Shown here: positions 19,346 through 28,678 of the stretch, one piece after another
Position numbering within the stretch: position 1 is the first letter of the stretch
Layout: each line of letters opens with the position of its first letter
Assembly (NCBI GenBank): GCA_903822175.1
Contig: CAIJOB010000013.1
Span: forward strand, 23,623 to 87,622
Length of the DNA stretch: 64,000 bases
From: an uncultured Alphaproteobacteria bacterium
GTDB taxonomy: Bacteria > Pseudomonadota > Alphaproteobacteria > Caulobacterales > Caulobacteraceae
Direction of reading: 5' to 3'
Notes under the pieces: generated by a model
Databases searched by the model: none
Seen by the model: only the letters and a program-made list of their open reading frames with translations
What the model was told of the DNA's origin: nothing
Translations under genes and position numbers: made by a program

Positions 19346-20236
19346 TTAGGCGGCGAGGCGCACGGCCCGGCGGCGGTTGCGCACCATGGCGCCGGCCGCG
19401 CCGAAGCCCAGGATCATCAGGGCCCAGGAAGCCGGTTCCGGCACGCCGCCGGTGCCGAGGCTGTTGGTGATGGAGAAGTCGTTGGCGGTGATCAGCGGGC
19501 CGTTCGGATCGGCGGCGTTCAGAGCCGCCAGGAAGTCCGGGGCCGGAATGTAGGCCGGATCGATGGAGGCCGTCAGGACTTCGTCACCGTTGGCGTTCTG
19601 GATGTTCAGCGACAGGTTGCTCCTGACGACCGCGGGGCCGGTCCGCAGCGCCACCGCGCAGATGTCTGGGCCGGGCGGGCAGGTGAACGGGACGTTGAAC
19701 AGGGGGAAGCTGAAGTGGCTGCCGCCCGAGGTGCAGTCATCGCAACCGAGGAACCCGCTACCACCGGCGAAGACGTCCCCGCCGATGACCGAGGTGTACT
19801 CCGAGGCGCTGACGAAGCCCTGGCCGTCGGACGAGCTGTAGCTGAAGGATCCGGACGCAATATACATCGCGCCCGAATACTGCTCGGCCGCGAAGGCGTC
19901 CGATTGCACGACCGAGGTGACGCGCTGGTCCGCCGAGAGGAGGGTCGTGTAGTCGAACTCGGCCAGCGCGAAGAGCGGCTGGCTTTGCACCGCGCCTGCC
20001 GGCGCAAGCTTCACCGACAAGGTCGGATTGCTACCGCCGGTGTACGAGAACTGCGCGAAGCCGCCATTACCGTCATCCACGGTATGGTTGCCGCTCCCAC
20101 TGGCTTGGAGAAAGAGCGCGCTGACCGACCAAGTCTCGTTCGGAAACTGCTCCCCCGGGGCTTGTCCGCTGTTCGCCTGGGCCGAGCCTGCAATCGCCAT
20201 TAGAGCCAGCCCAAGGGCCGCAATCATTTTCCGCAC
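19346..20236 (-). CDS. PEPxxWA-CTERM sorting domain protein, secreted
   Basis: The 296-residue protein has a signal peptide (MRKMIAALGLALMAIAGSAQ) and the C-terminal sorting signal PEPASWALMILGFGAAG followed by a basic end (RNRRRAVRLAA). The body is Ser/Gly/Thr-rich and has a CDDC motif at about residue 160, without an enzyme signature. A GTG start at 20236 is used because GGGAG stands 6 bases upstream; an in-frame ATG follows three codons later. It is the second exosortase-type substrate in the window and is unlike the one at 3581 outside the sorting tail. Confidence 0.85.
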   Translation of the reverse strand: MRKMIAALGLALMAIAGSAQANSGQAPGEQFPNETWSVSALFLQASGSGNHTVDDGNGGFAQFSYTGGSNPTLSVKLAPAGAVQSQPLFALAEFDYTTLLSADQRVTSVVQSDAFAAEQYSGAMYIASGSFSYSSSDGQGFVSASEYTSVIGGDVFAGGSGFLGCDDCTSGGSHFSFPLFNVPFTCPPGPDICAVALRTGPAVVRSNLSLNIQNANGDEVLTASIDPAYIPAPDFLAALNAADPNGPLITANDFSITNSLGTGGVPEPASWALMILGFGAAGAMVRNRRRAVRLAA

Positions 20237-20328
20237 GAGACACTCCCGAAATCCGCTGAAGGTGTTCAGTCAGGCCCTCAGCCGTTCTGAAGAACACCGT
20301 CATCTGCGGGGAGTGCGGGCGCGTCTAT

Positions 20329-20342
20329 TGCCTAGATAGGCA
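20329..20342. promoter_or_regulatory. Palindrome in the PEP-CTERM upstream region
   Basis: TGCCTAGATAGGCA is an inverted repeat with 6-bp arms about 95 bases upstream of the PEP-CTERM start. A weaker one, GTTCTGAAGAAC, is at 20284-20295. Either could be a regulator site; no cognate protein can be named. Confidence 0.25.
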
Positions 20343-20423
20343 GGTTTGGTTCGCAAATCCCCTGTGACGGGAATCGGGATGAGCGGCGTTCACCCAAGAG
20401 GCGAAACGCCGCCCTCCGAGGGT

Positions 20424-21458
20424 CTAATTCTTGCGTCCGGCGGTCGATTGGCCGCCACCCGCGCCACCGGTTCCGTTCGCCACCGGATCGTCAGCCGCCG
20501 CGTCCGCCGAGCGGATCTGAGCGCCCAGCACGCTGTCGCCATAGCCGCGGCCCGGCGTGGTCAGGGGGTTGCCCTTGGCGACGCGCAGGTTGTTCTGCAC
20601 GTGGGTCACGCCGGACAGGTCCTCGACCAAGTGCTCGGCGTGGTGCTTGGCCGCGCGGTTCTCAACCGTGCCGGAGAGCGTGATCTCGCCGCCGGACACC
20701 GAGACGCCGATCTTGGATGCGTCCAGCCAGGTGTCATCGGTCAGGCGCTCATGGGCGTCATCGTTGATCCGCTCGTCGGAGCGCTTGTAGCCGGAGGGGC
20801 CGAGGCCCCGAGCGCCGCGCTCGGGGGCCCCGGTCTCCCGGCCCCGCCAGGCCCTCGGCGTCGGGTCCAGATAGTCGCGATCGTAGATGCGGCCCTCGCC
20901 GCCGGCGTTGAACCAGGAGGCCATCTTCTCGCCGGCCCGGTGCAGGAACTCGCCGGCGCTGCGCCCCGCGTCCTCGAAGCGCTCGCCGCGATCTTCGCCG
21001 GCGCGCTCCCGCTGCGTGGAGTCATAGCCACCGTAGCCGGAGCGGCCGTAGCCCTGCTCGTGATAGCGCGCCCGGGTCGGGCTATAGGCGCCGGCGTCAT
21101 ATCCGGCCGGCTGATCGCCGTGAGCGCCGCGGCCGCCTGTGCGGTAGTCAGGTGCGGCGGAGTCCCCGCCTTGGAAGCGCCCGCGGCCATAGCCGCCGCC
21201 GTCGCGCATCGCCGGACTGACACCGCCATAGTTGGGATCCTGCCAGCCGCGCGCAGCTGAGCCCTGACGATAGGGGCGGGCGCCCGCGCCGCCATAGCTC
21301 ACGCCGCTCTGCCGCACGCCGAACACCTCGTCGTCGCGTTCCCCAGGGCCGTCCCAGCTGCGGTCTTCCTCGCGGCTCGTGCGCGGTCCGGCGTCGAGGC
21401 CCCTGCCCTCGCGTTCGCGGATCATGCGTTCGCGGTCATCCATCCAGTTACCGGCCAT
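20424..21458 (-). CDS. BON domain protein with long Gly/Arg/Tyr-rich N-terminus
   Basis: The 344-residue protein has a low-complexity N-terminal two-thirds rich in Gly, Arg, Tyr, Asp and Ser (GYGRSGYGGYDSTQRERAGE). A BON domain lies near the C-terminus, about residues 250-325 (INDDAHERLTDDTWLDASKI ... GVTHVQNNLRVAKGNPL). BON domains bind phospholipid surfaces and occur in osmotic-stress proteins such as OsmY, but here there is no signal peptide. The ATG at 21458 follows AGGAGA. The charged repetitive N-terminus suggests a disordered region. Function is unassigned. Confidence 0.8.
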   Translation of the reverse strand: MAGNWMDDRERMIREREGRGLDAGPRTSREEDRSWDGPGERDDEVFGVRQSGVSYGGAGARPYRQGSAARGWQDPNYGGVSPAMRDGGGYGRGRFQGGDSAAPDYRTGGRGAHGDQPAGYDAGAYSPTRARYHEQGYGRSGYGGYDSTQRERAGEDRGERFEDAGRSAGEFLHRAGEKMASWFNAGGEGRIYDRDYLDPTPRAWRGRETGAPERGARGLGPSGYKRSDERINDDAHERLTDDTWLDASKIGVSVSGGEITLSGTVENRAAKHHAEHLVEDLSGVTHVQNNLRVAKGNPLTTPGRGYGDSVLGAQIRSADAAADDPVANGTGGAGGGQSTAGRKN

Positions 21459-21536
21459 GAGGGGTTCTCCTGAGTTGTGGGGCGCGGGCGTGAGCCCATC
21501 CGTCCACAACCGGAGGCGTCCGGCGGAGGTTCCGCC

Positions 21537-23063
21537 CTACAGCGGAATGTTGTCGTGCTTCTTCCAGGGGTTGGTCAGCTGCTTCCCCGCGAGGTTCTTC
21601 AGCGCGTGGACGATGCGCCGGCGCGTGCCGTGGGGCATGATCACGTCGTCGATGTAGCCGCGGCTGGCGGCGACGAAGGGGTTGGCGAAGCGGGCCTTGT
21701 ACTCGGCCTCGTGCTCGACCAGCTGCTCGGGCGTCTGGTTGCGGAAGATGATCTCCACCGCGCCCTTTGACCCCATCACCGCGATCTCGGCGGTCGGCCA
21801 GGCGTAGTTGATGTCGCCGCGCAGGTGCTTGGAGCTCATCACGTCATAGGCGCCGCCATAGGCCTTGCGGGTGATCAGCGTGATCTTCGGCACCGTCGCC
21901 TCGGCGAAGGCGAACAACAGCTTGGCGCCATGGCGGATCAGGCCGCCCTGCTCCTGCTTGGTGCCCGGCATGAAGCCCGGCACGTCGACGAAGGTGATCA
22001 GGGGGAACTCGAAGGCGTCGCAAAAGCGCACGAACCGCGCAGCTTTGCGGCTGGCGTCGATGTCCAGCACGCCGGCCAGCGCCATCGGCTGGTTGGCGAC
22101 GATGCCCACCGGCTGGCCGTCCAGGCGGGCGAAGCCGCAGACGATGTTCTTGGCAAAGTCCGGGCTGATCTCGAAGAAGTCCGCCTCGTCCACGACCTTC
22201 AGGATCAGCTCCTTGATGTCGTAGGGCTTGTTGGGGTTGGCCGGCACCAGGGTGTCGAGGCTGGCCTCGTCGCGGAATGGCTCGTCGAAGCTCTCGCGGA
22301 TCGGTGGCTTCTCGCGGTTGGAGAGCGGCAGGAAATCCACCAGCCGGCGGACCTGGGTCAGCGCCTCCAGGTCGTTCTCGAACGCGCCGTCGGCGACGCC
22401 GGACTTCATGGCGTGGATGCGGTAGCCGCCCAGATCCTCATGGCTGACGTCCTCGTGGGTGACGGTCTTCACCACGTCGGGGCCGGTTACGTACATGTAG
22501 GACGTATCCTTCACCATGAAGATGAAGTCGGTGATGGCCGGCGAATAGACGTCGCCGCCGGCGCAGGGGCCCATGATCACGCTGATCTGCGGAATGACGC
22601 CTGACGCCAGGGTGTTTTCCAGGAAGATATCGGCGTAGCCCGCCAGGCTCTCCACGCCCTCTTGAATGCGCGCGCCGCCGGCGTCGAACAGGCCGATGAT
22701 CGGGGCGCCCATCTTCAGCGCCTGGCGCTGCACCTTGAGGATCTTCTGAGCGTGGGCGCCAGAGAGCGAGCCGCCGAACACCGTGAAGTCCTTGGAGAAC
22801 ACGAAGACCACGCGGCCGTTGATCCGGCCCCAGCCGGTGATGACGCCGTCGCCGGGGATCTTCTGGTCGGCCATGCCGAAATCGGTCGCGCGGTGTTCGA
22901 CGAACATGTCGAACTCTTCGAAGGAGTCCTCATCCAGCAGGAGGTCGACCCGCTCGCGCGCGGTCAGCTTGCCCTTGGCGTGCTGGTTGGCGATCCGGCG
23001 TTCGCCGCCGCCCTGGCGCGCGTCGTCGCGGCGCTTCTCAAGCTCTTCGAGGATATGCTTCAC
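21537..23063 (-). CDS. pccB: Propionyl-CoA carboxylase beta subunit (carboxyltransferase)
   Basis: The 508-residue protein has both halves of the crotonase-fold carboxyltransferase: [34 protein letters not shown], the oxyanion loop [16 protein letters not shown], and the C-terminal half with [14 protein letters not shown] and [15 protein letters not shown]. It transfers CO2 from carboxybiotin on PccA to propionyl-CoA. The closest group by these motifs is PccB rather than acetyl-CoA AccD. pccA lies 3.6 kb away on the same strand with five genes between, so they are not a single operon. Confidence 0.93.
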   Translation of the reverse strand: MKHILEELEKRRDDARQGGGERRIANQHAKGKLTARERVDLLLDEDSFEEFDMFVEHRATDFGMADQKIPGDGVITGWGRINGRVVFVFSKDFTVFGGSLSGAHAQKILKVQRQALKMGAPIIGLFDAGGARIQEGVESLAGYADIFLENTLASGVIPQISVIMGPCAGGDVYSPAITDFIFMVKDTSYMYVTGPDVVKTVTHEDVSHEDLGGYRIHAMKSGVADGAFENDLEALTQVRRLVDFLPLSNREKPPIRESFDEPFRDEASLDTLVPANPNKPYDIKELILKVVDEADFFEISPDFAKNIVCGFARLDGQPVGIVANQPMALAGVLDIDASRKAARFVRFCDAFEFPLITFVDVPGFMPGTKQEQGGLIRHGAKLLFAFAEATVPKITLITRKAYGGAYDVMSSKHLRGDINYAWPTAEIAVMGSKGAVEIIFRNQTPEQLVEHEAEYKARFANPFVAASRGYIDDVIMPHGTRRRIVHALKNLAGKQLTNPWKKHDNIPL

Positions 23064-23151
23064 GCCGGCCCGCCCTTCCCTGCCCGATCTTGGGCGTATG
23101 GGCGAAGGGGTAGAGCGCGCCTGCTAGCGTGGCAAGCTCACCCAGCGGACA

Positions 23152-23538
23152 CTAGGCGCGCAGGTCGACCAGGCTTTCGGAGAGCGCCTTGCGGGCGGCC
23201 TTCAGTTGGCGAACCGCGAAGGGCGCCGGGCCGAGCGCCGGCGAGGCGTCCAGCCGCCAGATCATCTCACCGATCTTCTCGGCGGTGTGCTGGCGGATCA
23301 TCGCCGGGGCGCCCTGGGTGATGCTCGCCTGGGCCTGGATGAGGGCCGCCATCGAGGCCGGCGTCAGATTGGCATTGGAGGCGGCCAGCTGTTGGGCGCT
23401 CTGTTGAGCGTCCGAGGCGGCTTGCGAGGCTTCGGATTGGTCGTTTGCGGAGGGCGTTTCGGCCGACGGCGTGACCGCATAGGTCATCGCCGCCTGTGTC
23501 AGGCTGAGACTGCCGTAAGACGCGACCAACGCGACCAC
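23152..23538 (-). CDS. Hypothetical protein, Ala/Gln/Ser-rich, 128 residues
   Basis: The protein starts MVALVASYGSLSLTQAAMTY, has a Gln/Ala/Ser-rich middle (AASDAQQSAQQLAASNANLT) and a helical C-terminal half (AEKIGEMIWRLDASPALGP). It has no clear signal peptide or transmembrane helix and no motif I recognise. Codon use resembles its neighbours and the frame is free of stops between the pccB and ATP12 genes, so it is likely a real gene of unknown function. Confidence 0.6.
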   Translation of the reverse strand: MVALVASYGSLSLTQAAMTYAVTPSAETPSANDQSEASQAASDAQQSAQQLAASNANLTPASMAALIQAQASITQGAPAMIRQHTAEKIGEMIWRLDASPALGPAPFAVRQLKAARKALSESLVDLRA

Positions 23539-23616
23539 CGCTTAACTCCGCTCCATTCCGGCACAAAAGCCGTGGATTCGGGGTCATCGAGGCAAGTATC
23601 GCGCCGGACGCGAAAT

Positions 23617-24378
23617 TCAGGCGCGCAGAGCCTCGAACCACCGCTGCAGCATCGCCGCCTCGGCGGTTAGGCGAAGGGTCCGCTCGGCGGCCTCGTCGTC
23701 GACGCCCCACTTTTCTTCCTGCCAGGCCTCGTCGAGCCGCGAGAGGCCAAAGGCCGCCTCACCGCCCAGCCAGCCCCGCTCGACCGCCAGCGCCAGGACG
23801 GCCGAGCCGAACAGGGGCGTTCCGAACGCCAGGCCGGTGAGCCCGAAATCATCAAGGTCGAGCGCCAGCGCCTTCACCTTGGCCAGGGTTTCGGGCGGCT
23901 GGGTCTGGTGCACGATGCCGGACGCCCGGACGAACCGCAGGCCGGCCTCCGCCTGCGCCTGCTCCAGCACTGGGATCCACAGCCGCTGCTGGCGCTCCAG
24001 CAGGCCCGGCGGGTCGGTGGCGTAGTAGCAGAGCAGGTCGGAGCCGGCGTAGTCGGCGATCTCCTGGGCGGTCGCCTCGCGGGCCTTGGGCACGGATTCG
24101 ATGGCGGTGTTGGCGAGCCGGGTGGCGTGCATGGCGGCCAGCTCAAGCGTTTCGCCCTGCCCCGCCCACTCCTGCGCCACCATCTCGGCCAGCGCCGGCG
24201 TCGGCAGCAGCACCTGCGCGCCCTTGGGCCCACGCAGGGCGCGTTCGTCCAGCAACACGGTAAAACCGCTGTTCATCGGAGCGACAGAAACCTGGGCGTA
24301 GAACCGCCTGGGCTTGTCGCCGGGTTCGTGAAATCCTCGCGCCAAGTCCGAGTAGCTCCGTAACGTTCCGGCCCGCAT
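23617..24378 (-). CDS. ATP12-family F1-ATPase assembly chaperone
   Basis: The 253-residue protein matches the ATP12 family, which in mitochondria binds the F1 alpha subunit before assembly; alphaproteobacterial homologues are presumed to do the same. Conserved stretches are DKPRRFYAQVSV, LDERALRGPKG, LAEMVAQEWAGQGE, MHATRLANTAIE and SDLLCYYATDPPGL. The ATG at 24378 is chosen; one at 24399 would add 7 residues and overlap the divergent DUF1800 start. There is no signal peptide. Confidence 0.9.
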   Translation of the reverse strand: MRAGTLRSYSDLARGFHEPGDKPRRFYAQVSVAPMNSGFTVLLDERALRGPKGAQVLLPTPALAEMVAQEWAGQGETLELAAMHATRLANTAIESVPKAREATAQEIADYAGSDLLCYYATDPPGLLERQQRLWIPVLEQAQAEAGLRFVRASGIVHQTQPPETLAKVKALALDLDDFGLTGLAFGTPLFGSAVLALAVERGWLGGEAAFGLSRLDEAWQEEKWGVDDEAAERTLRLTAEAAMLQRWFEALRA

Positions 24379-24397
24379 TGCGCCGCTTTCAGGTGAC

Positions 24398-25933
24398 ATG
24401 ACGGCGAGGCGGGACAAGCGCAAGGAGGCACGAACTTTGGCGCCTGCCGACAAGGACATGCTGGCCGCGATCGCGGTCACCCGCTTTGGCCTTGGGGCCA
24501 AGCCCGGAGAACTGGCTGAAGCCCGCCAGGATCCGCACGGCTTCCTGAGGGCCCAGATCCGCCGCTCCGGCGCCGACCAACCACCCGGCCAGGCGGTGGG
24601 TAGCCGCCAGCGCATGGGCGAGTTCCGCGACTACCAGCGCGAACGCCGCGAGGCGCGCCTGGAAAAGACCGCCGACGTCCGCCCGCCCGCCGCGACGCCC
24701 GCCAACGGCGCCGATCCCGCCATGGCCGACACCAGACCGAAGCGCCGCGACGTGGCCGACCCGGTGAAGGTCGTCGGCAATATGCTGCGGGAGGACATCA
24801 GCTCCGACTTCACCGCCCGCGCCCAGCTCGCCGCCTCCACCGATGCCGCGTTCCGCGAGCGCTGGACCCTGTTCTGGGCCAACCACTTCACCGTCTCGGC
24901 CACCAAGGCGATCACCGGCACGGTGGTCGGCCCGTTCGAGGAAGAGGCCATCCGGCCCAACGTCTTTGGCCGTTTCGAGGACTTGCTGGGCGCGGCCGAG
25001 AGCCATCCGGCCATGCTGACCTACCTGGACCAGATCCAGTCGGTCGGGCCAGACAGTCAGGCCGCTCAGCGGCGCGGCGGCCCCAACGGCGTGGGCGCGC
25101 GGTTTCAGCAGGCGGCGCTGCGCCCCGCGCCGGGGCTGAACGAGAACCTCGCCCGCGAGATCATGGAGCTGCATACCGTCGGCGTGAACGGCGGCTACAC
25201 CCAGGGCGACGTCACCGAGTTCGCCCGCGCCATGACCGGCCTCTCCATCGGCGGTGAGCGCGACGGAGTCTATGGCGCCGCCGTCTTCCGCGAGCAGGCG
25301 CACGAGCCCGGCGCGCGGATGATCATGGGGGTGCGCTACGACCAGCGCGGCAAGGAGCAGACCAACGCGATCCTGACCGACCTGGCCGCCAAGCCGCAGA
25401 CCGCGCGCTTCATCTGCGGCAAGATCGCCCGGCACTTCGTAGCCGACGATCCGCCGCCGGCGCTGGCAGCCCGACTGGAGGCCGCCTGGACGTCGAGCAA
25501 GGGCGACCTGGCCTATGTGGCCGACACCCTGATCTCTGCGCCCGAGGCCTGGGACCCCAGGCCGGCGAAGTTCAAGACGCCCTATGAGTTCATCGTCTCC
25601 AGCTTCCGCGCCGCCGGCGGCCAGCCGCAGACCTTCCAGTCGTTTGGCCCGATCCTGACGGCGCTCGGCCAAAAGCCGTTCTCGGCGCCCTCGCCAAAGG
25701 GCTGGCCAGAGGACGCCCAGTCCTGGGCGGCGCCCGACGCCATCGTCAAACGCATGCAGTTCGCCCAGGCCTTCTCGGGCGGCGCGATCCGCGACCGCGA
25801 TCCCAAGGTCCTGGCCGCCGACGCGCTCGGCGAACGCCTGACGCCCGACACCGCCAAGGCCATAGCGCGAGCTGAATCGCGCCAGGAGGGCTTCGCCCTG
25901 CTGCTGATGAGCCCGGAGTTCCAACGCCGATGA
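24398..25933 (+). CDS. DUF1800 domain protein
   Basis: The 511-residue protein has the DUF1800 landmarks: AIAVTRFGLGAKPGELAE, RERWTLFWANHFTVS, ENLAREIMELHTVGVNGGYT, and a C-terminal GWPEDAQSWAAPDAIVKRM. DUF1800 genes are nearly always paired with a DUF1501 gene, as here. The role is unknown; exported or cell-surface functions have been suggested from context. No N-terminal signal is evident. The TGA overlaps the ATG of the DUF1501 gene by 4 bases (25930-25933), so production is coupled. Confidence 0.9.
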   Translation: MTARRDKRKEARTLAPADKDMLAAIAVTRFGLGAKPGELAEARQDPHGFLRAQIRRSGADQPPGQAVGSRQRMGEFRDYQRERREARLEKTADVRPPAATPANGADPAMADTRPKRRDVADPVKVVGNMLREDISSDFTARAQLAASTDAAFRERWTLFWANHFTVSATKAITGTVVGPFEEEAIRPNVFGRFEDLLGAAESHPAMLTYLDQIQSVGPDSQAAQRRGGPNGVGARFQQAALRPAPGLNENLAREIMELHTVGVNGGYTQGDVTEFARAMTGLSIGGERDGVYGAAVFREQAHEPGARMIMGVRYDQRGKEQTNAILTDLAAKPQTARFICGKIARHFVADDPPPALAARLEAAWTSSKGDLAYVADTLISAPEAWDPRPAKFKTPYEFIVSSFRAAGGQPQTFQSFGPILTALGQKPFSAPSPKGWPEDAQSWAAPDAIVKRMQFAQAFSGGAIRDRDPKVLAADALGERLTPDTAKAIARAESRQEGFALLLMSPEFQRR

Positions 25934-27174
25934 ACGCTCCCCTGAATATGTCCCGTAGAGGCCTGCTCGCGACCGCGGCCGGCTTTGGGCTATCGCTGCA
26001 GCTCTTGGCCGTGCCGGCCATCGCCGCCGACGCCGCGCTCAACAAGAAGAAGGTCATCGTGGTGATTTGCCGGGGCGGCATGGACGGCCTGTCGGTCGCG
26101 CCGCCGGTCGGCGACAGCGAGTACCACGGCCTGCGCGGCGCCCTGGCGTTCGGCAGCGACGCCCTGCCGCTCGACAGCACCTTCGCGCTGCACCCGCAGC
26201 TTACCGCCGTCCACGCCATGGCCCAGGCCGGCGAGGCGCGGATCGTGCCGGCGGTGGCGACGCCGGACCGGGCGCGCTCGCACTTCGAGGCGCAGGACGT
26301 GCTGGAGACCGGCGCGCCGGGGGTCTATTCGACCACCTCGGGCTGGCTGAACCGCACCGTCGAGACGCTTTCGGCGCACCGCAAGGTCGACGCCATCTCC
26401 ATCGGCCCGACCGCGCCGCTGCTGCTGCGCGGCAAGGTGCAGACCGCCTCCTGGTCGCCGGGCCGTGGCGTCGACGCCGAAGCCCGCCTGCCGACCCTGC
26501 TGCAGGACCTCTACCGCGACGACCCCCTCTTGGGCCCGGCGCTGGCCCGCGGCCTCGCGACCGAGACCATGGCCAAGGACGCCACCGCCGGCCTGCAGGG
26601 CGGCGGGACGATGATGGCGGGCGGAAAGGGCGGCGGCGGCGGTGGCGGCGCCCAAGGCGTCCAGGCCGGCCGCGACGCCGCCAAGACGCTAGGTCAGTCG
26701 CTGGCCGGCTTCATGCGCGAGCCGGGCGGACCCACGGTGGCGGCGATCTCGCTCGACGGCTTCGACAGCCACGCGGGCCAGGCCAACCTGCTGACCCAGC
26801 GACTGGCCTATCTCGACGCGGTGCTGGACGGGGTCCACCAGGGCCTTGGTCCAGAGTGGAAGAACACCGTGGTGCTGGTCGCCACCGAGTTTGGCCGCAC
26901 CGCGCGCGCCAACGGCACCGGGGGCACCGACCATGGCACCGGCTCGACGGCGCTGATCCTCGGCGGGGCGCTGAAGCCCGGCGGCATCGTCGGCGACTGG
27001 CCGACGCTGAAACAGAACGCCCTCTTCGAGAACCGCGACGTGGCTCCGACGCTCGACATGCGCGGCCTGTTCAAGGGCGTGCTGGCCGAGCACATGGCCG
27101 TCGACCACGCAGCCCTCGACAACACCGTGTTCCCGAGCAGCTCGGCGGTGAAGCCGGTCCTGGGGCTGGTCTAG
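25930..27174 (+). CDS. DUF1501 domain protein with Tat signal
   Basis: The 414-residue protein begins with a twin-arginine-type leader (MSRRGLLATAAGFGLSLQLL), so it is probably exported folded. It belongs to DUF1501, distantly related to sulfatase/alkaline phosphatase folds: VICRGGMDGLSVAPPVGD near the start, FEAQDVLETG, and TEFGRTARANGTGGTDHGTG near the C-terminus. A Gly run (GGKGGGGGGGAQG at about residue 235) is a flexible insert. It is translationally coupled to the DUF1800 gene. The pair probably works together, possibly with the Tat-exported member carrying its partner. Confidence 0.9.
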   Translation: MNAPLNMSRRGLLATAAGFGLSLQLLAVPAIAADAALNKKKVIVVICRGGMDGLSVAPPVGDSEYHGLRGALAFGSDALPLDSTFALHPQLTAVHAMAQAGEARIVPAVATPDRARSHFEAQDVLETGAPGVYSTTSGWLNRTVETLSAHRKVDAISIGPTAPLLLRGKVQTASWSPGRGVDAEARLPTLLQDLYRDDPLLGPALARGLATETMAKDATAGLQGGGTMMAGGKGGGGGGGAQGVQAGRDAAKTLGQSLAGFMREPGGPTVAAISLDGFDSHAGQANLLTQRLAYLDAVLDGVHQGLGPEWKNTVVLVATEFGRTARANGTGGTDHGTGSTALILGGALKPGGIVGDWPTLKQNALFENRDVAPTLDMRGLFKGVLAEHMAVDHAALDNTVFPSSSAVKPVLGLV

Positions 27175-27178
27175 GCGC

Positions 27179-28678
27179 CTACTTCGGCACGACGTCGAAG
27201 GCGACGCTCATGCGGGTCTCGTCCGTCGTGAACGGCACGGTGCCGTGCCACATGTAGGACGGGAACAGCACCAGCCGCCCAGGCTTGGGCCGGACGTGCC
27301 GCTCGGCGGGCAGCGGCGGGTTGGTGAAGAACGGCGGCTGGCCGAAGCGGATCCAGCCCTGGTGTTCCTCGGTGTCCAGCGCCGCGTCGGGCGTCTCCAC
27401 ATAGAAGGCCGACGACAACCAGCCATCGGGGTGGAAGTGGTCGCGGTGGAAGCCGTTGGGCGTCAGCCGCACCGACCAGGCGCCGACCATCCGGTAATCG
27501 AAAGTGTTGCGGCGGCGCAGCGGATCGTCGCCCTCACCCAGCTTCGCCATGTGCTCGCGGATCGGCTTGTCGACCGCCTCGAAGAAGGCCTTGATCGGCG
27601 CCGCGTTGGAGCCTGAGAGCATGTGCATCGTCTGGCTGCCGTGGCGCATCGACTGGTTGGTCGGATGCTGCCGGTAGACGTGGGCCGCCTTCAGCTCCTT
27701 GGCGAGGTCGGCCAGGAACGCCTCCAGGCTCGGCCAGCCGGCCGGCGTTTCGAGGTCGTAGACCCCGACCATCTGCTCGTAGTCGCAGAGCCGCGCGTAC
27801 AGCGGATCGCCAACCGCCCGGGCGGCGACCGCCATCCAGCCCCATAGCGACTGATCGTTAGGGTGGTCCTTCAGCGCGCCCTGCAGCTTGGCGAAAGCCT
27901 CGGCCGGCCGGCCGGCGGCCAGGTCGACGATCGCCGAATACTGGATGACGCTGCGCGAGCGCGGTTCGACCGCCTCGGCGCGCCGCTGGAAGGCCTCGGC
28001 CGCGTCCAGCCGGCTGAGCCGCAGGGCATATTCGACGGCGGCCATGTGTGCGTAGGCGTCGCCGGTCAGGCGGTCGCTGGCCGTCTGCATCAGGGCAAAG
28101 GCCCGTTCCGAGTCGCCTGAGGCTTCGTAGAGGGTGGCCTTGGCGATCAGCAGCGGCGTCGGCGGGGCGCCGGCGTGGAAGGCGGCGTCGAGCGCGCTGT
28201 CAGCCACCTTAAGATCGCCGGTCATCATCCAGAGATGGTTGGCGAATTCCGAGGCTACGCCAACCTCGGCGGGCGCGCGCATCAGACTCTGGCGATAGGC
28301 GTAGTCGGCGCGCTCGTGGTTGCCGAAGGCGCGCAGGGCGCGGGCGTAGACGGCGAAAGTCTGGGCGGCGTCCATCCCGCGCCGAAACGCGTTCTCGCAG
28401 GCCTCCACGGCCTCCTCCGCGCGGCCCAGGTCGTCGAGCGTGGCGGCGTAGTTGTGCCAGGCGATGGGGCTGTCGCCGAACCGCTCGATGGCCTGACGGT
28501 CGAACTCCAGGGCCTCGGGACTGCGGCTGGCGAGCTTCAGGGCGCCGGAATGGACGGCGAGCGCCAGGTGCGTGGGCTCCGGCCCGGTGGCCATGCCTTC
28601 GGTAAGCGCCAGGGCCTGATCGATATGTCCGTCAGCCATCAGGGTCTCGGCCCGGGCTACGGTAGCGGCTTCACTCAT
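27179..28678 (-). CDS. TPR protein fused to a 2-oxoglutarate/Fe(II) oxygenase-like domain
   Basis: In this 499-residue protein residues about 1-290 are helical TPR-type repeats (WHNYAATLDDLGRAEEAVEA, GNHERADYAYRQSLMRAP). Residues about 340-499 resemble a cupin-fold 2OG-Fe(II) oxygenase: FHRDHFHPDGWLSSAFYVE supplies the HxD-type metal motif and RLVLFPSYMWHGTVPF the distal His. It may hydroxylate a protein or peptide recognised by the TPR part; the substrate is unknown. Its start overlaps the stop of the RluC-type gene (28675-28678), placing it last in a coupled operon with RNA-modification genes. Confidence 0.8.
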   Translation of the reverse strand: MSEAATVARAETLMADGHIDQALALTEGMATGPEPTHLALAVHSGALKLASRSPEALEFDRQAIERFGDSPIAWHNYAATLDDLGRAEEAVEACENAFRRGMDAAQTFAVYARALRAFGNHERADYAYRQSLMRAPAEVGVASEFANHLWMMTGDLKVADSALDAAFHAGAPPTPLLIAKATLYEASGDSERAFALMQTASDRLTGDAYAHMAAVEYALRLSRLDAAEAFQRRAEAVEPRSRSVIQYSAIVDLAAGRPAEAFAKLQGALKDHPNDQSLWGWMAVAARAVGDPLYARLCDYEQMVGVYDLETPAGWPSLEAFLADLAKELKAAHVYRQHPTNQSMRHGSQTMHMLSGSNAAPIKAFFEAVDKPIREHMAKLGEGDDPLRRRNTFDYRMVGAWSVRLTPNGFHRDHFHPDGWLSSAFYVETPDAALDTEEHQGWIRFGQPPFFTNPPLPAERHVRPKPGRLVLFPSYMWHGTVPFTTDETRMSVAFDVVPK

